Assembly (NCBI RefSeq): GCF_050947335.1
Contig: NC_134995.1
Location: 9,648,501 to 9,712,500, forward strand
Length of the DNA: 64,000 bases
Reading direction: 5' to 3'
From: Megachile rotundata
Lineage: Eukaryota; Arthropoda; Insecta; Hymenoptera; Megachilidae
Part shown: in pieces, positions 36,736 through 49,935 of the stretch
Layout of the letters: every line of letters begins with the position of its first letter
Numbering within the stretch: position 1 is the stretch's first letter
Program-made: the position numbers and the translations under genes
The notes under the pieces: generated by a model
Told to the model about the DNA's origin: nothing
Seen by the model: only the letters and a program-made list of their open reading frames with translations
The model's database searches: none

Positions 36736-37992
36736 TGGTTATATTTTTACGGAATAATTATACCGTGTATAATGCACACGCAAACGATGCACAGGTGATG
36801 GACACTTGCGATACCAGTATTTTTTAGCAAATTTAAACGGATTATGTTTCAACGATGCAAAATCTGGGTGGTGAAAAACGGCAAAAATTTTCCATAAATA
36901 ACGCGTCGAATGTAACGTTATCAGATTCGTGACGCGAGTACAATGCTGGGTGCGTTCCCATTGGACGAAATCGTGTTTCAATATTCCGAGTATATGTCGG
37001 TATTTAGAGGAACGTAACGATTGAGATTTCAAAAAAAATGCAATCTCCATTTCTGTCGCGTTATATTGCCGAAATTGTTGCAGCGATTCTACGGTCACTC
37101 TCGGTTTTACTGCAATTCGCATGGAACATTAGTTAGTAGTTCGATCTCTTTTTAGTCGTACGAAATGCTTTTCGTTTTGACAATTAGTTTCATTAATGCT
37201 ATATCAGGTTGGCGAGATTTATTTATTTTTAAATTGTTTAGTATATCGATTCGAACGGTTGGAAATTCGACAATTTAAAAATATTTTTATATTTGTAAAT
37301 TATAAATTGCCAGCTATGGTGCAATATATGATATAATATAACATTACATATGATATAACATATGATAATATAATAAGACATATGATGCAATATATAACAT
37401 ACTATAATATCACACATAACTGCAATTATTTATTACAACAAATGAATACAACTTTGTTATAAAATAAATAGAATGCATATAAAAATGATATATGATAAGA
37501 TATCGATAAAAGTTCCATATTCCTCTTACAAATATGAAAATATGAGAAATTAAGAAGCCATATTAAAATATGGCGTTGATTCACGTACAAATATAGCGAG
37601 AAACGGATAATTCATTTATTTAAGAGCAAGATCCTCGAAGTAGAAGGAATTCCTTTTGCTACGTGATCAGATAGCGGAAACGGGTTGAGCAAAATACGTG
37701 GAAATGTGGAAACGATCGTTCGTGAACGCGGAACTACGAGTTATCACGTATTCCGATCTTCTAATTCGTATTTGAACGAGACAATATAAAGCCATGGAAG
37801 AGCGCTAAAGCTGAGACGTGATTCGTTTTATTGGAGTATCTACAGATATTGCTACTATCGTCTACTTAATATTCCACGGTAGCCAATAAAATATCCTTTC
37901 GAATACCGCAAATTATTCGTTTGAAACGGGTAGATATGTGCTGGAAGAAGGGGAGAGATATCTTTTTTAGCGTTTTAGATTGGTAATGGTGT
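36736..37992. other. Non-repetitive DNA with a 127-codon minus frame
   Basis: The minus frame 36739-37122 (127 codons) has a balanced, basic composition and no recognisable domain. Low-confidence coding. Positions 37310-37400 are simple AT sequence (ATATGATATAATATAACAT). Positions 37600-37960 are unique and CpG-containing. Confidence 0.35.
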
Positions 37993-38262
37993 AAATTTTA
38001 AAATCAAATCCGTGAATCTATAAGTAACCAGATTAACAAGATATCAAATTGCAAATTTATAAAAATACTACAATAACATCAGAATAAACCCATAAAATTT
38101 CAAAAATTCCCTAAATCCTCAAAATCCTCCAAATTTTAAAATGAAATCCGTGAATCCATAAGTTACCAGATTAACAAGATATCAAATTGCAAATTTATAA
38201 AAATACTACAATAACATCAGAATAAACCCACAAAATTTAAAAAATTCCCTAAATCCTCAAAA
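37993..38262. repeat. 138-bp recent tandem duplication
   Basis: AAATTTTAAAATCAAATCCG begins at 37993 and, with one change, at 38131. The two 138-bp copies differ at only a handful of bases. The duplicated piece ends in the first AATTCCCTAAATCC units of the following array. Confidence 0.9.
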
Positions 38263-39140
38263 TTCTCCAAATCCCCAAAATTCTTAAAGTCCTAAAAATT
38301 CCTCAAATTCCCAAAATTCCCCCAACCCAGAAAATCCCCAAAATTCCTTAAATTCTCCAAATCCCTCAAATTTCCAAAATTCCCCAAATCCTTAAAATCC
38401 CCAAAGTTCTCAAAATCCCCAAGAACCCCAAAATTCCCTAAATCTTCAAAATTCCCAAGATCCCCAAAATTCCCCAAATCCTCAAAATCCTCCAAATCCC
38501 CAAAATTTCTAAATTCCTAAAAATTCCCCAAAATTCCTCAAATTCCCAAAATCCCCCCAACCCAGAAAATCCCCAAAATTCCTTAAATTCTCTAAATCCC
38601 ACAAATTACCAAAATTCCCCAAATCCTTAAACTCCCCAAGATCCCCAAAATTCCCCAAATCCTCAAAATTTCCAAAATCCCCAAATCCTCAAAATTTCCA
38701 AAATTCCCCAAATCCTTAAAATCCCCAAGATCCCCAAAATTCCCCAAATCCTCAAAATCCTCCAAATCCCCAAATCCTCAAAATTTCCAAAATCTCCAAA
38801 TCCCAAAAATTTCCAAAATTCTCCAAATCCTAAAAATCCTCCAAATCCCCAAAATTCCTAAAGTCCTAAAAATTCCCCAAAATTCCTCAAATTCCCAAAG
38901 TTCCTCCAACCCAGAAAATCCCCAAAATTCCTTAAATTCTCCAAATCCTACAAATTTCCAAAATTCCCCAAATCCTTAAAATCCCCAAGATCCCCAAAAT
39001 TCCCCAAATCCTCCAAATCCTCCAAATCCCCAAATCCTCAAAATTTCCAAAATCTCGAAATCCCAAAAATTTCCAAAATTCCCAAGATCCCCAAAGTTCC
39101 AAAAATCCCTAAAATCTCAAAAATACCCAGAATTCCTAGA
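38230..39140 (-). repeat. 9-bp C-rich minisatellite
   Basis: CCCCAAAATTCCCCAAATCC-type nonamers. The phrase CCAACCCAGAAAATCCCC marks higher-order copies at 38332, 38558 and 38906 (226 and 348 bp apart). It is the same family as 15660-16440, in opposite orientation. Confidence 0.9.
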
Positions 39141-40988
39141 CTCTCCAAAACATTAAAAAATGTATGCTTAAACAAAGAAAAAATCTCGTCCATTCGTACA
39201 AACATCACTCGTTTACCAGCCCGTTATTTTTACCCGCGAAATTGTTTCGCCTGTTTACAGAAGTATTAACCGATTCGCCGTCCGACGAAATTATTCAGAT
39301 AATAATGATTTGACGGATAAAAAGTCGTCAACGTCTTTTTGTTTCCCGTCTTTATACATATTGATTCAGCTTACACCATAGCTGCGAAAACAGCTGAGAG
39401 GCACTTAAATGTTGACTGTTTGCAGAACTCGGCTTGTGTAAATTCGAAGTAGGTTGGTAGAATTGACTCGGCAATCGGGGAACAAAGATTTACTAAGACC
39501 ATGCTTTATTGAGGTTGAAAAGATCGACGGTCCTTCACTCGCAAATTTTATTCTTCTACAATGTACATATTTTCTTTGCATCGCCAATTACCATCGTCAA
39601 TTTTTCTAATCGAAATTTCATCCTGGAGAATCATTTTACATGTTTTCGAACATTTTAGTACGCGACCGAATATTCTACTGTTTTTATCATTTTAATCCTT
39701 TGTTATTATTTCATCGATATTCCTCGTCATTCAAATTTATCGTTCAAAATAAATATGTCATTTATAAAAATTTCATGCTTTATTTATTTATGTATTTAGG
39801 ATTATTATATTTATCCCCGGGAAAGATGCGCACTTATAAAAATATATTTTATAAAGAATAAATGAATATTTTTATTTTTTCAAGGGAAAATCGATGAAAC
39901 AAAGTTGGAACCTTCAATGAAATGTTCATAATTCAAAAATAAAATATTTAACAAAATCTTGCTTGTCGGATGAATCTATAATATTAATAATATGGAACGA
40001 TGTTACAGTGTGTATTATAGTCTTCGCACACGTTACACACACGTGCAAGTGTATGCACCTGTGTGTTGTTCCTTCGCAGGTCCTTTATAGGTCCTTTAAT
40101 ATCAAGCACTTTTTCCATCAAAAGTTTCTCGTGTCCCTTAAGGTTAACAAGCTATACCGAAAGGACGAAAAATTGGACAAACTTTCAGGGGTTTCACCCC
40201 TTCGAAGACAGAAATTGCTATACAATTGATTTAAATTGTTATTACAATAAAATTGTAGTTCTGCTAAAATACCGTGAAAGTCAAAATGACAGTAAAAATT
40301 AAACACTGTAATGAACAGAAAAAGTATAGGGATGATTATTAGACCTTGAGAGAATAATACAATAATTTATTTAAAATGAGAAAATAAATGTTGACTGTGA
40401 AAAATTTATTTCAAATGAGAAATTTATATGTACAGAAAATAATATGTAATATGTATAAAATATCACAAAACAAAAAATATATAACACAGAAAAGAAATAT
40501 AATTTTTGAAGTCCTCAGTAACACATTTCAAATCCACCTAAATCCACAAAATCATCAATAATAAATATCGTTTCCTTCAATGTTTACAAAAATTGTGACT
40601 ATCAGTGAACTCCTTAATGCAAAAGCTTTCATTTCAATTAAATCGATGAAAATCTTAATTACACTTTTAAAGAACAAATTAATTTTAACTAAAATTCGTG
40701 GAGTTTTCGCGGGCTTTTCCACGGAGCCGGATCGAAATAAGAAAGGCAGGAAACTTTAATTGTTGGTTCGCAACTGGAGAAGAAACAGAGCCTGACCGTT
40801 TCCAGAACTCCGAGTACTTAAATTGCTTTAGTTCTCGCTGGGGCGTTACATCAATTGATTAGAAGTCAAAGGATTGTTGCTTTTTAGGAAAATACGCTTG
40901 GTTCGAAGTTGAAATCCATTCGTCCTGCGTTCGTAATCTCGGGGGTGCTTTCTTTAAACAAAGAACGTAAGAAAGATCCAAAGGCCAG
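39141..40988. other. Non-repetitive DNA
   Basis: Longest repeat-free stretch in the left two thirds of the window. AT-rich at 39600-40700; CpG-containing at 39190-39480 and 40700-40980. Frames up to 96 codons on either strand are unrecognised. ACACGTTACACACACGTGCA-type dyads occur near 40028. No gene is supported. Confidence 0.45.
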
Positions 40989-41178
40989 GACAGCCATGAC
41001 ATGCCATTATGGAGTACTCGCACAGAAATATTGCAATTAGTGTAATTACTTTGAATTAATATGGATGGACAGGAATGTTAATTCGTAATTCAAGTTTTAA
41101 TTATAAGTTCAATTTTAGGGGTAATAATGTAGACATTATTATGGATTTAAGGGAGTTTCGGATGTGGAATACAGCGCG
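40989..41178 (+). repeat. Left arm of a 3.3-kb inverted duplication
   Basis: About 190 bp of non-tandem sequence (from GACAGCCATGACATG to CGGATGTGGAATACAG) that returns reverse-complemented at 44095-44280. The stretch GAATTAATATGGATGGACAG is identical in both arms. Overall identity is roughly 85-90%. Confidence 0.92.
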
Positions 41179-41966
41179 TAAAGATTCGACGCGTGGATAT
41201 ACGGCGCGTGGATATTCGGTGCGTGGAAATACAGCGCGTGGAAATACGGCGCATGGTAGTTCAACGCGTGGTAGTTCGGCGCGTGGTAGTTCAACGCATA
41301 GTAATTCTACGCGTGGTAATTCTATGCGTGGTAATTCGACGCGAAGTAATTTGACACCATGGTAACTCGTCGCGTGGTAATTTGACACCGTGGTAACTCG
41401 ACGCGTGGAAATTTGACACCGTGGTAACTCGACGCGTGGTAATTCGACGCATGGTAATTCGACACCGTAGTAACTCGACGTGTGGTAATTCGACGCGTGG
41501 TAGTTCAACGCAAAGTAATTCTACGCGTGGTAATTCTATGCGTGGTAATTCGACGCGTGGTGGTTCAACGCGTGGTAATTCGACGCGTGGAAATTCGACG
41601 CGTGGTAATTTGACGCGTGGTAATTCGACGCGAAGTAATTTGACACCGTGGTAACTCGTTGCGTGGTAATTTGACACCGTGGTAACTCGACGCGTGGAAA
41701 TTTGACACCGTGGTAACTCGACGCGTGGTAATTCGACGCATGGTAATTCGACACCGTAGTAACTCGACGTGTGGTAATTCGACGCGTGGTAGTTCAACGC
41801 AAAGTAATTCTACGCGTGGTAATTCTATGCGTGGTAATTCGACGCGTGGTGGTTCAACGCGTGGTAATTCGACGCGTGGTAATTTGACGCGTGGTAATTC
41901 GACGCGTAGTAATTCGACACGTAGTAATTCGCCGCGTGATGGTTCAACGCGTGAAAGAACTGTTCA
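41179..41966 (-). repeat. 15-bp ACGCGT array, inverted orientation
   Basis: Reads GTAATTCGACGCGTG on the + strand, opposite to all the other ACGCGT arrays. A 289-bp block is tandemly duplicated (start phrases at 41421 and 41710). The 16-bp variants with GACACCGTGGTAACTC are specific to this copy. Confidence 0.93.
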
Positions 41967-43139
41967 TTAATATTTTTTAAATAAAATCCTAAGGTACAAT
42001 TTAATAATCAAATAAGTTTGTAGTGCACCATAATAATTAATTAAGCAAATTTGGTACGCGTCTATCAACAATGTCTTTCCTCTCTCACGATCAATACTCT
42101 CAAGGAAATAAAACGGTTAAGCTCGTCCGGATGAAAGTAAACGAATCAGAATTCCAGATGTGGATTTAAAGTTAGAATAGTTAGGTTTTTGTTTCTGGTT
42201 ACAGAACACGTTGATACGATTTGGCTATTTAAATCTAGGACATCCCGTATGCACGCGGTAATCTCGCATTTCTGTTATTCAACACGTATGCACTCTCTGT
42301 GTTAAATGGTCTTTGATTTAGCTGGAATAATGGAACTGTTACGTGTACAGAAATACTTAATGTCAATTAATCGATTGTCCTGCCATTAATATATTGATTG
42401 ATGCCATGTTCCATGTAAATGCTGTTCAATAGCAATTTGCGACAGTTTCGAGTGTAATTACAAACTTGTTTTCGTTCTGCAAGGTTTGTGAACCTTTGAA
42501 TATTTAAATCTTCGAGTTCAGAACTTTTTTAATTTTCTAATGTTCTATACTTGTATATTTAAATCTTGAAATTTATACATTTTTTCATTGATTTATTTAA
42601 TGTCATATCAGCTGTCAGCTATATGTGTGAAATTGAACATATGAATGTTGATATTATGAATAAATTTTGATTAGACCTTCATAAAGAATAGTCCATAATT
42701 TAATAACAATATGTACTTTCAGTACGAGACACGGTCATCAAAAAGAAGTAACGTATTTATATTTGAGTGTAAAAGTTGACACGTACATAAATGTATTTGT
42801 TTGTATAAAATTATTGTCTGTCACCAATTGTGAGTAAAATTCAGTGTCAGGCGCTCCAGCTATAAGCTACCTAAGATTAATGTTCATCTAAATTTATGGA
42901 AGGTGATTATCTGAATTTATGAACCGGGGTCAGAGAAGGGTGTAACGTATCCCAGTAAATAGCGGCTAAAAGGTCACTTATTCCAACCCAAAGAACAACT
43001 CACTTCATTCATCATGATAAGAGCAGAATTTATATTTAACAGCATAAGTGCTACTTTTTGCTACACTCGAATACAACGTAGGCCTTTTGTGGTTAAGATA
43101 GTTGCTGAGGTGTCTTCCGCCATGTTTTTTCAATTTTGA
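41967..43139. other. Spacer of the inverted duplication
   Basis: 1.2 kb of unique, AT-rich DNA with scattered CpG. No frame above 60 codons. It would form the loop if the two arms pair. Confidence 0.6.
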
Positions 43140-44100
43140 GGGCGCGGTGTAGAATTACCACGCGTCGAATTACCATCGCATTGAATTACCACGCATCGAA
43201 TTACCACGCGTCGAATTACCACGCGTAGAATTACCATCGCATCGAATAACCATCGCATCGAATTACCACGCATTGAATTACCACGCATCGAATTACCATC
43301 GCATCGAATTACCACGCGTCGAATTACCACGCGTAGAATTACCACGCGTCGAATTACCACGCGTAGAATTACCATCGCATCGAATTACCATGCGTCGAAT
43401 TACCATCGCATCGAATTACCACGCATCGAATTACCACGCGTCGAATTTCCACGCATCGAATTACCACGCGTAGAATTACCATCGCATCGAATTACCACGC
43501 ATTGAATTACCACGCATCGAATTACCATCGCATCGAATTACCACGCATCGAATTACCACGCGCCGAATTACCACGCGTAGAATTACCATCGCATCGAATT
43601 ACCATCGCATGGAATTACCACGCGTCGAACTACCACGCGTAGAATTACCACGCGTAGAATTACCATGCGTCGAATTACCATCGCATTGAATTACCACGCA
43701 TCGAATTACCACGCGTCGAATTACCACGCGTAGAATTACCACGCCTCGAATTACCATCGCATCGAATTTCCACGCATCGAATTACCACGCGTCGAATTAC
43801 CACGCGTAGAATTACCATCGCATCGAATTACCATCGCATGGAATTACCACGCGTCGAACTACCACGCGTAGAATTACCACGCGTAGAATTACCATGCGTC
43901 GAATTACCATCGCATCGAATTACCACGCGTCGAATTACCACGCGCCGAACTACCACGCGTCGATTTACTGCGCGTTGAGCTACCATGCGCCGAACTACCA
44001 CGCGTTGAACTACCATGCGCCGTATTTCCACGCGCTGTATTTCCACGCATCGAATCTCCACGCGCCGTATTTCCACGTGTCGAATTACCGCGCGCTGTAT
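43140..44100 (+). repeat. 15/16-bp ACGCGT and CATCGCAT array
   Basis: CCACGCGTCGAATTA monomers mixed with a 16-bp variant CCATCGCATCGAATTA, which shifts the frame. A 229-bp block recurs (GGAATTACCACGCGTCGAAC at 43611 and 43840). It is the inverted partner of 41179-41966. Confidence 0.93.
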
Positions 44101-44280
44101 TCAATATCCGAAGCTTTCTTAAATCTATAATAATGTCTACATTATTACCCCTAAAATTGAACTTATAATTAAAACTTAAATTGCGAATTAACATTCCTGT
44201 CCATCCATATTAATTCAAAGTAATTACGCTAATAGCAATATTTCTGTACGTGTACTTTATAATGTCATGTCACGGCTGTC
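44095..44280 (-). repeat. Right arm of the 3.3-kb inverted duplication
   Basis: Reverse complement of 40989-41178, from CTGTATTCAATATCCGAAG to GTCATGTCACGGCTGTC. Homology stops at 44280. Confidence 0.92.
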
Positions 44281-45499
44281 ACATCGTGACAAGAAATTCA
44301 CCCTCGTTCATTTTGCAGTGTAACTCACAGTCAGTTACGCGTCTCATATAATCGATAACGTTACATATTGAAAACAGCGACGAACATATCGGAATAAGAA
44401 ACGACAGGAATAATTCGAAGGACTTAATAGAAGAATTCATTTTCTTCGTCTACATTGGAATCACGTTCGACCAGACACCTGGGTCAAACAACAAAAATGG
44501 AGTACAAACAGGAAATGCAAATGTCGTGGTGAATGCAGTTGATTCCGGGGGAAAAATCCGGCAGTTCCATTTCCCTCATCCAATTTACCGATTTAACTCT
44601 TTCAGATGCGTCGCTTCCGGGATCGTGCTAGACATTGAAAAAGTCATTTGCTAGGTATTGTTTTCCCATTTTCGGCTGCGACTTGTTTTACGATATTTCT
44701 CCTTGGATTAAGATACACGCTCGATTTACGTCGATCAGTACGGAGCGACGTTAAACGACTGGAAAGATCATTCGTTTCTTGTGGAAAGATTTTTTAACGG
44801 GATACGACTGTTGTTGACGATAAATTTTAATTATAGATTTATGTATTTTGTGAGAATTTTGTGTGTATTTGTATTAAGGGAGAATTTTTATGCGGTTATG
44901 TTTTTTATATTGTATGTTTGATATATTTTATATATTTGTTATATTATGTATATTTGATACATTTAATGCATTTAATATATTTTGTGTATTGGAATAATTG
45001 AATAATTGAAGAATTGAAACATTGAAAAATTGGAAAAATTGCAAAATTGCAAAATTGATAACCTGAAAACTCAACATCCAAAGTTCAATAACTTCAACGT
45101 TTTTTACTCTGCGATGAAAGATTCATCATGCAAGCATTTTCAAAATCTTTTTCATTTTCTAATATATCTTGGCCTCAGCAACACGTCAAAACTGCAATTT
45201 ACCCCCGGGGCCTTTCGAATCGGTGTAAACATGCGTTACAGCGTTCAAAGTTTCAAGTAATCAGGTACAAGTTGGTCCGATAGTACGTTGCTCTCGTTAC
45301 ATCCGGTGCAAAGTAATTCCCAAGTGCTTCGAATTTCGAGATATCCCTCAATCACGTACATTTCACTTTGATCGATAATTCTGCACCGATCTGACCGATA
45401 AACTACTACATCTTTGCATTCATGGATTAGCATCAGCTACTTCTCGTTTCGTTTTACTATTTTCCTAATGTATTCACCTTACTTATTTATTAATTCTTG
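44281..45499. other. Non-repetitive DNA
   Basis: CpG-containing unique DNA at 44290-44830 and 45100-45440. AT-rich with TATATTTGATATATTTTA-like runs at 44880-44990. A short octamer remnant (GAATAATTGAAGAATTG) lies at 44993-45060. Only short frames; nothing recognised. Confidence 0.5.
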
Positions 45500-46145
45500 T
45501 TAATATTCATTAATGTTTATTTATATTCATTTACATGTAATGTATTATGTCATGTATTATGTGATTGTCAAATAATGCATAGGTTAATGTTTGATAATTT
45601 CATTATAATGTTTATTAATTTTTATTTAATGTGTTCACTCATATGTGATTTATTACACACATCAAATATTACATACATTATATATTACATGTATTTATCA
45701 AATAATATGTAGGTCAAAGTTTCATAATTTTATTAAAACTTTCATTAATGTTTGTTAATGTGTTCACTCACATGTGATATATTACACACATCAAACATTA
45801 CATACATTATATGTATATGTATTATATGTATATGTATTATATGTATTTATATGTATTATATTACATGTATTTATCAAATAATATGTAGGTCAAATTTCCA
45901 TAATTTCATTATAATGTTTATTAATGTTTATTAATGTGATCACTCATATGTGATGTATTACACACATCAAACATTACATACGTTACATATTACATGTATT
46001 TATCAAATAATATGTAGGTCAAATTTCCATAATTTTATTATAACGTTTATTAATGTTTACCAATGCATTTACTCATGTATGATGTATTACATACGTCACA
46101 TATCATATTCATCAAATAACATGCAGGTCAAAGTTTCATAATTTG
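45500..46145. repeat. ~130-bp AT-rich tandem repeat, about five copies
   Basis: TCAAATAAT(A)TGTAGGTCAAA begins at 45568, 45698, 45874, 46003 and 46112 (130, 176, 129, 109 bp). The 176-bp spacing carries an extra ATGTATATGTATTAT expansion. Units share CACTCATATGTGATGTATTA and ACATCAAACATTACATAC. Confidence 0.88.
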
Positions 46146-46989
46146 ATTAAAATACGTGATACCTCTTTATTTATGCAATTACGAAAGATGATGAAGGAAT
46201 GTGTTTGAAATCTCATTCCTCGCATGTCTAATAATTTTAAACATTTCCAGCATGCTTTGATCTTTCAGCGAAACGTGACGTATTACGTACCCAGTGGATA
46301 ATCCTTCATTTTCTGTGTTAGGCGCATAATTATATATTTTACGCGTTTGGTGGATAATTCTGTATTTAATACTAAATGTAATGGTAGAGGGATGTCATGG
46401 AAATAGTATGATTATATATGTATGACGAGTTTCCTTACGATTTTAACAACTTTTTAGAGAAGGTACAAATTAAATTTGTCAGATATCTAAACTCTCAGAT
46501 AAGTAAACATTAAATAATTCAGAAGCAATGACGTATTAACGTACAGTAAATAAGTGGAGCGCCAGAAGGTAAAATCCGAGGAACGAAATTAATTAATACT
46601 AATGAGAGTAGGGTCCAAGGTATATACCCGTTCGGCAAAAGCATCTGACGAATACATACGTCTAATAGTGAGCGAGTGATCCAATAACCGTGAAGTTCTC
46701 GCTGCACTCTGTGGAATTAGAAAGCGTCAGGGCACACCATGGATAAGCACAAGAGTGCATTCCGTTAAAGGATAGCCGATGCAACTGATGCAGCCTCCAG
46801 AGGATAACGAAGCTGAGGATTTGGCTGGGTTTATGTGTAAGCTCGATGCTTGATAACAGTATTTAACGGTAACTTCCATAGCGAACGTCCGTACTTGGGG
46901 CCTGGGGTCACTCGAGTGAAGATCTTATTCAATTATCGAATATCGGTGTACAATGTTCGGGGACAGTGTAAGATCTTTCGGGTGGGATA
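46146..46989. other. Non-repetitive DNA with a 24-codon frame
   Basis: CpG-containing unique DNA at 46500-46990. The + frame 46779-46853 encodes MQLMQPPEDNEAEDLAGF plus six residues, and a donor-like GTAAGC lies at 46837. This could be an exon relic but is too short to support. Confidence 0.3.
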
Positions 46990-47757
46990 AGCGCTTTAGA
47001 TGGTGCGGGGTTTGTGTCAGGAAATTTGGGAATTTGGGAAATTGGGTGTGGGGAAGGAGGAATAGGGGTGCGGAGGTTTGGGATGTTGGAATTTGGGAGA
47101 TTTGGAATTTGGGATATGTGGGATTTGGGATATGTGGGATTTGGCATATGTGGGATTTGAGATATGTGGGATTTGGGACGTGTGGGATTTGGGACGTGTG
47201 GGATTTGAGACGTGTGGGATTTGGGACGTGTGGGATTTGGCATATGTGGGATTTGGGACGTGTGAGATTTGGGACGTGTGGGATTTGGGACGTGTGGGAT
47301 TTGGGATATGTGGGATTTGGCATATGTGGAATTTGGGACGTGTGGAATTTGAGACGTGTGGGATTTGGGACATGTGGAATTTGGGACGTGTGGGATTTGG
47401 CATATGTGAGATTTGGGACGTGTGGGATTTGGGATATGTGGGATTTGGGACGTGTGGGATTTGGCATATGTGGGATTTGGGACATGTGGAATTTAGGACG
47501 TGTGGGATTTGGGACGTGTGGGATTTGGGATATGTGGGATTTGGCATATGTGGGATTTGGGACGTGTGGAATTTGGAACGTGTGGGATTTGGGCCGTGTG
47601 GGATTTGGGACATGTGGGATTTGGGACGTGTGGGATTTGGCATATGTGGGATTTGGGACGTGTGGAATTTAGAACGTGTGAGATTTGGGATGTGTGGGAT
47701 TTGGGATATGTGGGATTTGGCATATGTGGGATTTGGGATATGTGGGATTTGGAATAT
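46990..47757 (+). repeat. 16-bp minisatellite GGGATTTGGGACGTGT
   Basis: About 41 homogeneous 16-mers from 47090, with ACGTGT and ATATGT alternatives, GGCATATGT and GGAATTTGG variants. The left edge decays into GGGAAATTTGGG. The frame-neutral 16-bp unit gives overlapping frames of 186-280 codons on both strands (for example 47017-47859 - and 47078-47884 +). Confidence 0.95.
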
Positions 47758-47870
47758 GGTATCTAACATACTTAACATACATAACATAGGTAGCATATAT
47801 AACATACGTAATATAATATCATATGTAACATATGTAACATACGTAACATATGTAAACAATATAATTTGTG
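47758..47870. repeat. Short ATGTAACAT / ACATACGTA array
   Basis: Loose copies of TAACATACGTAACATATG, directly abutting the 16-bp array. Similar wording to the array at 48965-49935. Confidence 0.7.
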
Positions 47871-48964
47871 AAATTATACTATAATATAAAAATGTAATAT
47901 AATTTAAAAGAGCAAAATAATAGTATATACAGATAATTAAACAACATAATTAAACAATTTGTTGTGTCCCAAAACGAAAGACAAAATTACCTGTTAAATG
48001 TCCCCAGAACATAAAATTTGTCCCCACAAACACATCTTGAATCAGAAGTTTGATCAAAATTCAACAGCGATATCTCTTCACAAGTAACCAAAACTTTTCT
48101 CCATTTCGTTAAAATTCAGTCCTCTTAATTTACGCCCGAATTTGAGGTCATAGATTTCGTTCGCTGTAAACACGCCTTAATCCCGTTCAAGCGACTTCTT
48201 TATAGGCGAGTTGAAATCGTGAACCGTCCTCAGTCAACATCGATTGACGTTAACCCAAATAAAAGTGTTAATTATTTCACAGCAATCTCCTCGAAAATTG
48301 TTTATCATTCCAAAGTACACGTTCCGAGGGTAAACAGTCTTGAGAGTCGCTGGCTCGTTTAAAAGAGATCCAGAGGGTGATAGAAATTGAAATATGAATT
48401 GCGACGTTCTGTGTAAAATGACATGGCGAAATTGAGTCGCACTTCAAACCCTTTCGTATATATTGCATTCGTGGATATTGCGTTACGGGTGAACCGTGGC
48501 TTTGACGCTCGTGCGCGTCATTTCCGCCATATTCTTCTCCGTAAATCTCGTGAATCATTAATTATCGCAGGCGAGAGAAACCGGGTACGAATCGTTTACA
48601 CACTCTTGAGAATGAAGCAAATTACAGATCTCGGATCTTTTCCGTTTGATATCTACTGGATGCTTTAAATCCTATTCACGTAACGCGATTGTAACAGTCA
48701 TGCAATTCCAGATCTCGGATATGATTTGCTTCTGATTAATAATTGAACAGTGATGCATTCACAAATGATCAGGAAGATGGAATGCAGGAAGAGCAACAAT
48801 AGTTATGTAGATTGTAAGGACTTATAAATGTGTGAGTCAGTGGTACCCATTTTTCAAAATAACTAAACGTTATTTATAAAGAGATATTTCTGGGGAGAGG
48901 TTCATAAAGAGATTTCTGATTATACTATTCTTTAATGATTTCTGAGTTTTTAAATGCAGAACCA
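47871..48964. other. Non-repetitive DNA
   Basis: Unique; CpG-rich at 48090-48620. Frames at 48277-48558 (-, 93 codons) and 48423-48668 (+, 81 codons) overlap and are unrecognised. No gene is supported. Confidence 0.45.
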
Positions 48965-49935
48965 TGTGACAGTAGTATAACATATGACATTAATGTAACA
49001 TACTAGTATAACATATGACAATAACATATGATATTAAAATAACATACTGGTATAACATATTAAAATAACATATAATAACATATGATAACAAGAAATGATA
49101 TTAGTACAATATACTAGTATAACATATGACAATAACATATGATAACATATGATAATAACATATGGTGTTAGTCTAACATACTAGTATAACATATGACAAT
49201 AACATATGGCAATAACATATGGTAACATATGATAATAACATATGGTATTAGTCTAACATACTAGTATAACATATGACAATAACATATGGCAATAATATAT
49301 GGTAACAAATGATAATAACATATGATATTAGTATAACATGCTAGTATAACATATGACAATAACATACGATAACATATGATAATAACATATGACATTAGTA
49401 TAACATTCTACTATAACATATAATAATAATGTATGACATTTGGATAACATACTAATATAACTTATGACTATAACATATGACTATAACATATGACAATAAC
49501 ATATGATAATACCGTATGGTAACATATGACAGTAACATATGACATTAGTATAACATACTAGTTAACATATGACAGTAACATATGATATTAGTATAACATG
49601 CTAGTATAACATATGACAATAACATACGATAACATATGATAATAACATATGACATTAGTATAACATTCTACTATAACATATGATAATAATGTATGACATT
49701 TGGATAACATACTAGTATAACATATGACTATAACATATGACAATAACATATGATAACATATGACAATAACATATGGCATTAGTATAACATACTAGTTAAC
49801 ATATGCCAGTAACATATGATATTAGTATAACATGCTAGTATAACATATGCCAATAACATATGATAACATATGATAATAACATATGCCATTAATATAACAT
49901 ACCAGTACAACATATAATAACATAAAATAATTAAC
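48965..49935. repeat. AACATATGAYAAT array with 260-bp higher-order unit
   Basis: Short ACATATGATAATA modules, many CATATG sites, with ACTAGTATAAC recurring every 68-81 bp. AACATGCTAGTATAAC at 49334, 49594 and 49829 marks larger near-identical copies (260 and 235 bp). Confidence 0.9.

Noticed and set aside
36739..37122. 127-codon minus-strand gene
   Set aside because: No family recognised and no supporting signals; kept only as a note in the region entry.
46925..47884. Frames of 186-280 codons on both strands
   Set aside because: Same reason: a stop-free 16-bp unit.
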